From NCBI RefSeq assembly GCF_014779765.1, contig NZ_JACXZA010000010.1:62001-126000 (forward strand): 64,000 nt of DNA, in the 5' to 3' direction. This DNA comes from Paenibacillus terricola (lineage in GTDB: Bacteria > Bacillota > Bacilli > Paenibacillales > Paenibacillaceae). This document shows, one piece after another, positions 34,568-41,584 of this stretch (positions are counted from its first letter, which is position 1; each line of letters starts with the position of its first letter). The notes beneath the pieces are model-generated. The model ran no database searches and was not told the DNA's origin. It worked only from the letters and a program-made list of their open reading frames with translations. The translations under genes and the position numbers were made by a program.

Positions 34568-34750
34568 TTAGGTTCCCGCCCACCATACATAGTTGCGAAC
34601 TTGTTCTTTAGCCGTTTGTTGGCCCTTCATTATATCCATCATTGCCTGTTGTTCCGCAGCGCTTACACCAGCGAGTGCAATGCGGCCCTGCAGAAATTGA
34701 CTCATCATTTCTTGGTTCTGCTTCAGTTGAGCGATTACATTCTTCAACAT
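34568..34750 (-). CDS. comX: ComX-like pheromone precursor
   Basis: Small basic/hydrophobic peptide of 60 residues from the ATG at 34750 (AAAGGG 8 bases upstream; a GTG at 34762 is an alternative without spacing). The leader is charged and helical, and the C-terminus ends VRNYVWWAGT. ComX precursors are 53-75 residues, and their last residues carry a Trp that ComQ prenylates. Trp 56 and Trp 57 lie four and five residues from the end, as expected. Identity to known ComX peptides is expected to be low, since the family is hypervariable. The assignment rests on size, C-terminal Trp and its place between ComQ-like and ComP-like genes. Which Trp is modified is unknown. Confidence 0.75.
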   Translation of the reverse strand: MLKNVIAQLKQNQEMMSQFLQGRIALAGVSAAEQQAMMDIMKGQQTAKEQVRNYVWWAGT

Positions 34751-34886
34751 TGTTATTATCACCCTTTACTGTACATTTGTTTGGTTCTTTGTGCCTTGAT
34801 CTAAATATACCATGACTAGGACAGGCATGCATCGTAATCTATACTGCAAGAAACCACATCTGCATTGCGGCCTTTTACAAAAATAT

Positions 34887-34900
34887 TGAAAGCGCTCACA
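34887..34900. promoter_or_regulatory. Possible cre site between comQ and comX
   Basis: TGAAAGCGCTCACA differs from the cre consensus at one position. It lies in the 186-base gap between the ComQ-like and ComX-like genes, 137 bases before comX. A TATATT box (near 34810 on the minus strand) may serve as a comX -10. Confidence 0.28.
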
Positions 34901-34936
34901 CACAAGCCAATTGCGGGCTTCATCATGTCAACATGG

Positions 34937-35851
34937 TTATATGAAATTCCGTAATTGCTCCTTCCATTCCTCTGCGACAGGAAGCTGTTCAATTGCACCC
35001 ATTACTTCGTACTGCTTCAACCTTCCTATAATAAGCGCATATTCAATGCAGCCGCAGCTTTGAATATAGTCCATAATGCCGTGTTTATCCGTAAGCAGTT
35101 CGTCCCTGGTTATCATACCATCGTAATAGCTTCTGACCGTCGCTGCCTCTTCCGATTGCTGCTCCAGTACGAACTGAATCGGGAGCGTCTGCTTGCGAGC
35201 TAAGAGATCATTGCGGGTACTCCAACGTTGAATGCCTTCTACATCATTATTAATTTGCGCTGAGACACCAAGCCCTCTGCCATAGCTCTCTATTAGTTCT
35301 GCATATTCATCCGTCATTAGAGCAGCTCCAACCAAACATGCTGAAGCAACTAATGCCCCGGACTTGTTCTCAATCATCGCCAGACATTCGTCCTCTGTCA
35401 TCGTTTCGTTCAACAGATCTGCATGCTGACCATTCACTGCATTGAGAATGCCTTTATTCAATGCCTTTACTGCCGCCATTTTACGATGCATTGCAATGGG
35501 AAGTTCCATCAGAACATCAACAGAGAGTGCCTGCAATCCGATCGCTGCATTCAGCGCAAGCGCAGGAGATATTGCCGACCAGGGTACCTGTTCATTGTCC
35601 TGATCCTGCAGATCATCGTAGATATCAAGCGATAGAATCATTAGCTCCACCGCCGCAGCAGCCGCAGAGGCCTGTTGATCATTGCCGCCAAACATTCTGC
35701 AATGAAGTGCAGCAATTGTTCCGAACACGCCTCCCTCACTCTGCTTATAAACAATGAACTGATCCGTTAGTAATCGCAGTTCCTCGTCATGGAATGCTCT
35801 GGCTGCACTTTCACGCATCAGATCCATTGCTGATTGTAACATCATCGACAT
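34937..35851 (-). CDS. comQ: ComQ-like prenyltransferase (polyprenyl synthetase fold)
   Basis: 304 residues of all-helical isoprenyl-synthase fold. The first aspartate-rich motif is DDLQD (79-83) in LDIYDDLQDQD. The second is degenerate, INNDVEGI (200-207), where farnesyl synthases have DDxxD. ComQ of Bacillus likewise depends on the first motif to attach a geranyl or farnesyl group to the ComX Trp. It stands directly upstream of comX-comP-comA on the same strand. AAAGGAGG lies 13 bases before the ATG, a little far. A stand-alone terpene or polyprenyl synthase remains the alternative, but gene order argues for ComQ. Confidence 0.82.
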   Translation of the reverse strand: MSMMLQSAMDLMRESAARAFHDEELRLLTDQFIVYKQSEGGVFGTIAALHCRMFGGNDQQASAAAAAVELMILSLDIYDDLQDQDNEQVPWSAISPALALNAAIGLQALSVDVLMELPIAMHRKMAAVKALNKGILNAVNGQHADLLNETMTEDECLAMIENKSGALVASACLVGAALMTDEYAELIESYGRGLGVSAQINNDVEGIQRWSTRNDLLARKQTLPIQFVLEQQSEEAATVRSYYDGMITRDELLTDKHGIMDYIQSCGCIEYALIIGRLKQYEVMGAIEQLPVAEEWKEQLRNFI

Positions 35852-35983
35852 TGGTAAGGACTATCCTCCTTTATTATCTAATGTCATGGGGACACGCTCA
35901 TCGATGTTACTTCATTTATTTCGCCATAAACGTACAAAACCCTCTATAAGTCACATTTCAAGCAACCGCAGTAGTACTACAAA

Positions 35984-36017
35984 AAGCCCCCTCCGGCCTA
36001 TGTGCCGAAGAGGGCTT
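35984..36017 (-). terminator. Terminator after the SpaB_C gene
   Basis: AAGCCCTCTTCGGC pairs with GCCGGAGGGGGCTT, with a TTTTT run on the minus strand, 39 bases after the stop. It separates this gene from the comQ transcript. Confidence 0.75.
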
Positions 36018-36055
36018 CGTCTAACCTATATGATCACGAGTGCAGCTTCTGCTTA

Positions 36056-37048
36056 TTAAGAAGTCTTATCTACCATCATATTCGATAGTTCGCATAACCG
36101 CTGCGCAACTCTTGCCAAGTAATATTCATAAGAAGGCGTCATGCCTAGACGATTATTCATCATATGTATGTGAGACCAAGCGATGGACCGCATCGCTTCA
36201 AGCAGGTCCTCTTGTCGGACAACCGGCTGGCCCGAATAAGGGACATGCAGCATGCCCGCCTTCGCAAGCTCCTCGAGGTTAGCTTGTGCGTCTGCAACCA
36301 TCAACGACCAAGCGGCAAGGACATCGTCTTGCGGGAGTTCACTACCAACCAATGACTGCGATGTCAAACGCGCTGACAAAGCACGTGCTTCATCTGCAGC
36401 CTGCGTGTCATACTGAACCTTCGCTTCCTTCGCATTCAGGAAGACGCTCCAATAATCGGCATATGCAGCAAAGAAGGAAGGAAGCTCATCTTTCAATACG
36501 CCAAAGCGTGATGCGGTAATGATCATAAGACTTACGGCCGATACCATTCGAAGCGAACGACTGCCCAGCGTCTGGCTGATAAGGACAGCCGACGTCTCGC
36601 TAGACCGTTGGAACAGTCTCTCACTGATCGGCATTGCCGCAACGCCACCGTAACGTGCAAATTCCGGTTCGTATTCAAACTCAACGGTACGCGAATTATC
36701 GAACTCTAAAGCGACGGTAGCTTCACGCAGCATGAACGGGTTAGCGTCTAGTACGTCCAGATCTTCAAGCTCATCATCAAGCTGCTGACGATCAGGCAGA
36801 CTAAGCAGCAGCCGCTCCCCTGCGGCTCTGAGTCGTCTCATAGCGAGTTCTGTCGGGCGGAACAACCTCAATCGCAGGTGGGCGCCGCCTCCAGAATATC
36901 TTGAATAAAACCAGCTGCGCACTTCGCCCTTCTCGTGCAAGCGCATGACGAGCAGCAATAACTTGTCTAGCAATAAATGTTCCTGAAGCTTGGTCCCGCG
37001 GCAAAATAGATGCAGCGCTCTCCAGCCGTCATATCGGCTGTTCGTCAT
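36056..37048 (-). CDS. Stand-alone SpaB_C / thiopeptide-type bacteriocin biosynthesis domain protein
   Basis: 330 residues matching the C-terminal (glutamate-elimination) domain of LanB-type dehydratases as a single protein. It opens with the WRALHLFCRG strand. The signature SWFYSRYSGGGAHLRLRLF (45-63) holds the Arg/His cluster of the family, and YEPEFARYGG (126-135) holds the conserved Glu and Arg. No LanB N-terminal glutamylation domain, LanC or obvious precursor peptide is encoded within the window. It is transcribed as one gene, ending at the terminator at 35984. GAGGG lies 8 bases before the ATG. TTGCGG, a ComA half-site, is near 37190. Related stand-alone proteins act in thiopeptide synthesis, as small LanB or pyridine synthase. 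Its role beside comQXPA is unknown. Confidence 0.8.
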   Translation of the reverse strand: MTNSRYDGWRALHLFCRGTKLQEHLLLDKLLLLVMRLHEKGEVRSWFYSRYSGGGAHLRLRLFRPTELAMRRLRAAGERLLLSLPDRQQLDDELEDLDVLDANPFMLREATVALEFDNSRTVEFEYEPEFARYGGVAAMPISERLFQRSSETSAVLISQTLGSRSLRMVSAVSLMIITASRFGVLKDELPSFFAAYADYWSVFLNAKEAKVQYDTQAADEARALSARLTSQSLVGSELPQDDVLAAWSLMVADAQANLEELAKAGMLHVPYSGQPVVRQEDLLEAMRSIAWSHIHMMNNRLGMTPSYEYYLARVAQRLCELSNMMVDKTS

Positions 37049-37289
37049 TCTTCCATCCCTCTTCTCTCTCTGCCTGCCTAATCAGCAGCCTATTTATTTA
37101 TTGCTCTAATAAATGAATAAATGTGCTTTTCGTCACTTAACTGTTTCTATCATAATAGATTTCATAGCATTTCTAACCGAATATCGGGACCGCAATTACC
37201 ACAATTATGTTGCGCTCAACCTTACTACCTAACGACAAATGTTATGCGTCATTCAATAACGGTCGAAAAGAATCTTGCGCATAACAAAC

Positions 37290-37325
37290 AAGCGCCGTAT
37301 CCCCTAATTACGGAATACAGCGCTT
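37290..37325 (-). terminator. Terminator of the GH51 gene
   Basis: AAGCGC and GCGCTT close an imperfect stem that also pairs CGTAT with ATTACG-side bases; TTGTTTGTT follows on the minus strand, 22 bases after the stop codon. The rest of 37049-37289 holds only A/T-rich sequence and TTGCG half-sites. Confidence 0.5.
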
Positions 37326-37346
37326 GGTCGTTATATCACTCTATTA

Positions 37347-39902
37347 TTATTGTTTGTGATGAAGCCGAATAACCGTGATAGAATAAGGCTCCAGCGCGTA
37401 ATCGAACGATTCCCCGGCATTCGAAATGACAGAAGTCACAGGCGCAATCAGCGTTGGCTCCATCAGTGAATTCTCCGCGTCAAGCGAATCTGCTTTAAGC
37501 GTGATGACATCAGCAGATTCCGCAATCGGTTGTTGCGTTCCCGCAACGTTAATATGCATCCGCTGTTGTTTCTCCGAAGTGTTGACGAGTTTAATAATCG
37601 TATCGCCTGTTTCTCGGTCGATTCCTGTCACGTGGAAGATCGGACCTGCATCTGGTTCTTCCGTCACTTCATGGATAAGCTGATCGTCCAGGTAGCAGCG
37701 AATCGTTCGACCCGACACTTCTACGCGAATATTGTACCACTGACCATCATTGACCCGCAGCGGCCATTCTTCGCCAATCGTAGCTTTTGAGCCGCTCTGC
37801 GCTTTCTCGATTGCAGACTTCGTATTGCCCCAGCCGCCGAGATTCCACCAGTAATAGTTGTCGCTATCCTTCACCGCGAACATGATAAGCATGCCTTCCG
37901 CTCCACCGGTCTTGCGCGCTCGCATCGTCATCGTATAGTTGGACCAATCGACATCGCCTGTCGTTGCGCGGACATTCGTCTGATCCGATGATTGTACATA
38001 ACTGCCGTCTTGAACCGCCCAGTCGCCATTCATCGTCTGCCAAGTACCAGAATCCTTGTCGAACGAATCCTCCATCAGCACCTTGCTGCCATCTGCAGAT
38101 GTTACTTTAACATCATCATACTCTACCTGCGTAGCCCACGAACCGACACCTACGCCGCCGCTAATAGGCGCTAGTTCGGCCTTTGGACCGCCCGTCAGCG
38201 CGCCCGGTACGAGCGTATCGCCTTTATTCTGTCCGAACAGCATCTGGACATAGTAAGATGGGGTTCCATAACTGGTAGCATGGTCGAAGACGATCGCATC
38301 CGGGTTCCATCTACGGTCGTTCACGTTGACGAACAGCGGCGCGTACGAAGCCATTTTGACAATATCCGAATTGCGTTCCATACCCGTCATGAATGCCGCT
38401 TCACCGAGTGCAGCAGCCATGTTGCCATTGCCCGCATCGATTGTAACTGCGTATTCACCTACATAGATATCCGGTCCATTGCGGTCATAGCTGTCATACT
38501 TGTTCGCGTGATTCATGAACCATTGCGGAGCGAAATAATAGTGCTCGTCGACCATATCGACCTTCTCGCCAGCATTATCCGCATTCGAGATAACGGTGAT
38601 TTCCGGGTATTTCTCCTTGATCGCCCTGTAGAACTGCGGATAGCGCTGTACATATTCGCTCATCTGGAAGTTGTTCTCGTTGCCAACCTCGATATATTTC
38701 AGATTGAATGGTTCCGGGTGGCCATTGGCTGCACGCACTGCGCCCCATTTGCTCGTTACTGGACCATTCGCGTATTCGATAGCGTCAAGCGCATCTTGAA
38801 TCCAGGTGCCAAGCTCTTCGATCGGAGACGTTGAATAGTTCGCGAACGGGTCTCCATCGTGTGAAATGCCGACGTTCGTTACGTATAGCGGCTCTGCCCC
38901 CATATCCTCAGACCATTGCAGGAATTCATGGAAGCCAAGCCCGTCAGTCGTCCGATAGCCCCAAATGTTGTTATGTCCCGCACGCTCAGCAACGGGTCCA
39001 ATTGTTTCTTTCCAATAAAAGGCGTCTGCTTGCGTAGCTCCTTCAATGAAGCATCCGCCTGGGAAGCGAAGGAAAGAAGGCTTCATATCTGCAACCTTCT
39101 GCGCGAGATCGACCCGCAATCCGTTCTCTCGATTGTTCCATGTTTCTGGGAACATCGAAACAACATCAAGTACGAATGTACCAGTCGTGTTAGCCGATAT
39201 GACAAAATAAGCACCTGTATCATCCGTATCAGGCGTCAGGGTAAGCGTATATAGCTTCCAGTCTTTCGTCAAAGCTTCCGTCTTCTGCTCTGCATATGTA
39301 ACCGTACGACCCGCATCTTCTAGGCTGACTCGCAGTTGGCCATTGAAATCACTGCTTGCCTTTGCGTAGAACGATACCTTGTAGGTCTTGCCCTTTGTAA
39401 CCGATAAACCCCAGAAGCCACCATTCGATGCACCTACCCAACCATTGATGGCTGTGCTGTCGACCTTCACTGCAAGCGCCTGTTTCTGAGCTTTGTTAAG
39501 CAAATGATCTTGCGTGATCTCGATATTACCTTCGCCATCGCCAGTCGTATATAGATTCCAGCTTTCAACTGACAAAGATGCATTCTCGAACGAACGGTTC
39601 ATCAGCATCTCCGCATAGAGACCACCGTCGCCTGCATGGTTAATATCTTCGAAGAATGCGCCGTACAACGTTGGGCTAATTGCAATGCCAGGCTTACTCT
39701 CATCTATCGTAAGCTGGAACGGATCGATAGCTGTCTCTGGCGCTGCTTGCTGCTCCGCAGCCTGATCCGTCTGAACTGCAGGACCCGCTTCATCCTTCCC
39801 GTTATCTCCCGATCCGCCATAATAAATGGCCAATCCTGCCCCGAGCGCTACTGTTGCAATTGCACCCGATAGTTTGAGCCATTTCCCATTGTTTGCAACC
39901 AT
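37347..39902 (-). CDS. Secreted alpha-L-arabinofuranosidase, GH51, with extra carbohydrate-binding modules
   Basis: 851 residues from the ATG at 39902 (GGGGGGAAGG 5 bases upstream). A hydrophobic N-terminal signal or anchor (about 8-28) is followed by an Ala/Gln linker. The GH51 N-terminus is SPTLYGAFFEDINHAGDGGLYAE, with a CBM4/9-like module of about 130 residues inserted after it. The catalytic barrel has SFLRFPGGCF, GNEN with the acid/base Glu 409, and VGEYA with the nucleophile Glu 483. A concanavalin-like module (about 580-755) then splits the barrel from the C-terminal beta domain. It releases arabinose from arabinan or arabinogalactan outside the cell. Divergent ArsR-type regulator adjacent. 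Confidence 0.9.
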   Translation of the reverse strand: MVANNGKWLKLSGAIATVALGAGLAIYYGGSGDNGKDEAGPAVQTDQAAEQQAAPETAIDPFQLTIDESKPGIAISPTLYGAFFEDINHAGDGGLYAEMLMNRSFENASLSVESWNLYTTGDGEGNIEITQDHLLNKAQKQALAVKVDSTAINGWVGASNGGFWGLSVTKGKTYKVSFYAKASSDFNGQLRVSLEDAGRTVTYAEQKTEALTKDWKLYTLTLTPDTDDTGAYFVISANTTGTFVLDVVSMFPETWNNRENGLRVDLAQKVADMKPSFLRFPGGCFIEGATQADAFYWKETIGPVAERAGHNNIWGYRTTDGLGFHEFLQWSEDMGAEPLYVTNVGISHDGDPFANYSTSPIEELGTWIQDALDAIEYANGPVTSKWGAVRAANGHPEPFNLKYIEVGNENNFQMSEYVQRYPQFYRAIKEKYPEITVISNADNAGEKVDMVDEHYYFAPQWFMNHANKYDSYDRNGPDIYVGEYAVTIDAGNGNMAAALGEAAFMTGMERNSDIVKMASYAPLFVNVNDRRWNPDAIVFDHATSYGTPSYYVQMLFGQNKGDTLVPGALTGGPKAELAPISGGVGVGSWATQVEYDDVKVTSADGSKVLMEDSFDKDSGTWQTMNGDWAVQDGSYVQSSDQTNVRATTGDVDWSNYTMTMRARKTGGAEGMLIMFAVKDSDNYYWWNLGGWGNTKSAIEKAQSGSKATIGEEWPLRVNDGQWYNIRVEVSGRTIRCYLDDQLIHEVTEEPDAGPIFHVTGIDRETGDTIIKLVNTSEKQQRMHINVAGTQQPIAESADVITLKADSLDAENSLMEPTLIAPVTSVISNAGESFDYALEPYSITVIRLHHKQ

Positions 39903-40031
39903 TCTAGCCTTCCCCCCGAAAGTTAATCGTGCTTGCCAGAAAATGTTCGTGCTTAGTTGATCGATTTCATATGAAACCAACTTGGAGTTAATACATGTGT
40001 TGAATGGTTAATAGTTTTATTGTCATTTCAT

Positions 40032-40060
40032 ATCGTAAGGGAATGGTTTAGAATTGTCAA
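40032..40060 (-). promoter_or_regulatory. GH51 promoter
   Basis: TTGACA (40055-40060) and TACGAT (40032-40037), minus strand, 17 bases apart, about 130 bases before the GH51 start. The motif at 40067-40080 abuts the -35. Confidence 0.55.
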
Positions 40061-40066
40061 ACATAG

Positions 40067-40080
40067 GGCACAATTGTAAC
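40067..40080. promoter_or_regulatory. Candidate operator GGCACAATTGTAAC at the GH51 promoter
   Basis: Identical to the permease-promoter motif at 19817 over 13 of 14 bases, including the CAATTG core. Placed just upstream of the -35, a usual activator position. Confidence 0.42.
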
Positions 40081-40111
40081 TGTAAAAACCTTCCTGAAGC
40101 GAACTGTTTCC

Positions 40112-40140
40112 TTGTCAAACAAACGTTTTCAATGTATCAT
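40112..40140 (+). promoter_or_regulatory. Promoter of the ArsR-type regulator gene
   Basis: TTGTCA (40112-40117) and TATCAT (40135-40140) with a 17-base spacer containing AAACGTTTT, a palindrome resembling a half-matched cre or a regulator site. About 46 bases before the chosen start. Confidence 0.5.
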
Positions 40141-40186
40141 TTTAATAAAGTCATTAACATTAATGTAAATGAGGTTTTATCCCAAG

Positions 40187-41095
40187 ATGGAGATCATGAT
40201 ATCCGAAGATAATTTGCCCGTATTCGAAGCTTTATCGAGTCCTGTGCGCATCAAGATCATCGAGCTGCTTACGCAGCAACCTATGATTATGAAAGATCTA
40301 GCCGCGGCTGTCAGCCTTAGCAACTCGATCATTACGATGCACGTGAAGAAGCTCGAGAAAGCCGGCATTATTCATATCGAGATGATTCCCGGCAAAGGCG
40401 GCGGACAGAAGCTGTGCTCGCTAAGCACAGACCGAATCGATATCGCATTCCCGATAAAGGGCAGCGCCCGGATGAATCAGCATTCTTCTTCCGTCATGGT
40501 TGGACACTACACCGACTTCGATGTCAAACCGACCTGCGGCCTTGCGACGAAGCAGGGACTTGTCGGCGGCAGCTTTGATGAACCGCGCTACTTCTTGAAT
40601 GCGGAACGCGTGGACGCCAAGATTCTATGGTTCTCTCAAGGTTTCGTCGAGTATAAGGTGCCGAACTATCTCATGGATAACGAAATTCCCGAAGAACTCG
40701 ACATTTCGATGGAACTGGCTTCGGAAGCGCCGCTCACGAACGACAATTGGCCCTCGGATATTTCGTTCTACTTGAATGACATTAAGATCGGGATGTGGAC
40801 AAGCCCCGGCGATTTCGGCGGCACGCGCGGACGCTATACGCCGGAGTGGTGGGGACTCCATATTAATCAATATGGCCTGCTCGTTCGGATCAAAATTACG
40901 CATGCCGGCACGTTCATCGATGGTCTGAAAGTATCCGACGTCACGATTGACGATATAGCAATTCGCAGCCTGCAGTGGAAGTTCAGACTCGCGGTGGAAG
41001 AGGATGCCGTCAATGTTGGCGGTCTAACGATCTATGGTTCCGGCTTCGGCAACTACTATCAAGACATTGCCTTTAAGCTTTACTATCGCACATAG
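40187..41095 (+). CDS. ArsR-type transcription regulator with a long C-terminal sensory domain
   Basis: 302 residues. The N-terminal winged helix shows SSPVRIKIIELLTQQPMIMK, LAAAVSLSNSIITMHVKKLE and AGIIHIEMIPGKGGGQKLC. About 205 residues of beta-rich sequence follow, with no relative I can name (WFSQGFVEYKVPNYLM, DNWPSDISFYLNDIKIGMWTS, GGTRGRYTPEWWG, YGSGFGNYYQDIAFKLYYRT). The Trp and Tyr content suggests a carbohydrate-binding sensory domain. The start is uncertain among ATGs at 40169, 40187 and 40196. 40187 is chosen from a modest GAGG 12 bases upstream and the family's usual N-terminus. It is divergent from GH51 and likely controls it. Confidence 0.75.
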   Translation: MEIMISEDNLPVFEALSSPVRIKIIELLTQQPMIMKDLAAAVSLSNSIITMHVKKLEKAGIIHIEMIPGKGGGQKLCSLSTDRIDIAFPIKGSARMNQHSSSVMVGHYTDFDVKPTCGLATKQGLVGGSFDEPRYFLNAERVDAKILWFSQGFVEYKVPNYLMDNEIPEELDISMELASEAPLTNDNWPSDISFYLNDIKIGMWTSPGDFGGTRGRYTPEWWGLHINQYGLLVRIKITHAGTFIDGLKVSDVTIDDIAIRSLQWKFRLAVEEDAVNVGGLTIYGSGFGNYYQDIAFKLYYRT

Positions 41096-41113
41096 TCAAG
41101 TGTGTGCTAACAA

Positions 41114-41150
41114 CAAACAACGTGGCCCCGACATGGGAGCCGCGTTGTTT
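41114..41150 (+). terminator. Terminator of the ArsR-type gene
   Basis: AACAACGTGGC and GCCGCGTTGTT pair around a short loop and are followed by GTGTTTGTG. Confidence 0.6.
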
Positions 41151-41172
41151 GTGTTTGTGCTGCAATCTATCG

Positions 41173-41397
41173 TTAGTACGAGTCGCCGCTTTCTTGCTTC
41201 TGCTGTCCGCCTTCTGATAATACATAATATTTGCCATCAATCGGCCCTGAGTAACTGCCCAGCGATTTTAACATCCCTTGAATGACATAGACGTCGGGTC
41301 CTTTGGCTCCCTTGCCAACAGCATGCATCGTGCTTGGCAGGCTAAAGATCAGCATAGCTGATAAGAAAATCGTTACTGCATATTTGCCCAGTTTCAT
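41173..41397 (-). CDS. Short secreted protein with a truncated peptidoglycan-binding repeat
   Basis: 74 residues. A signal peptide (LGKYAVTIFLSAMLIFSLPSTMHA) is followed by GPDVYVIQGMLKSLGSYSGPIDGKYY, the first half of a PG_binding_1 repeat. It is then cut off by an unrelated tail (LSEGGQQKQESGDSY). The start at 41397 has GGGGAGAACA upstream; a longer form from 41424 lacks such a site. Either a remnant of a longer cell-wall protein or a genuine mini-protein; the tail was probably created by a truncation. Confidence 0.55.
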   Translation of the reverse strand: MKLGKYAVTIFLSAMLIFSLPSTMHAVGKGAKGPDVYVIQGMLKSLGSYSGPIDGKYYVLSEGGQQKQESGDSY

Positions 41398-41542
41398 TGT
41401 TCTCCCCGATTGACGTTGATTCATTTAATCTGGCACCATCCTTAAACTAGTTCATTGTATTGCCGCCACTTACTATCTCCCGCCTCTTTAATCGTAAGGC
41501 GATGTAATATTATCCAACCATAACTAATTTACCTAACTAAAA

Positions 41543-41581
41543 AAGCTTTCCCGACAGGCTTCACAGCCGTCGAGAAAGCTT
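41543..41581 (-). terminator. Terminator of the PDZ protease gene
   Basis: AAGCTTTC and GAAAGCTT with an inner CGAC/GTCG form a stem followed by six T residues on the minus strand. It lies 4 bases from the stop. Confidence 0.8.
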
Positions 41582-41584
41582 CAT

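Noticed and set aside
34763-34936. A full ComA box near 34865 (TTGCGG)
   Set aside because: Only one half-site is present, without a matching CCGCAA half, so I do not claim a site.
37121-37372. Candidate precursor peptide for the SpaB_C protein
   Set aside because: The 83-codon plus-strand frame overlaps the GH51 end and its terminator, lacks a ribosome site and has no leader-core pattern.
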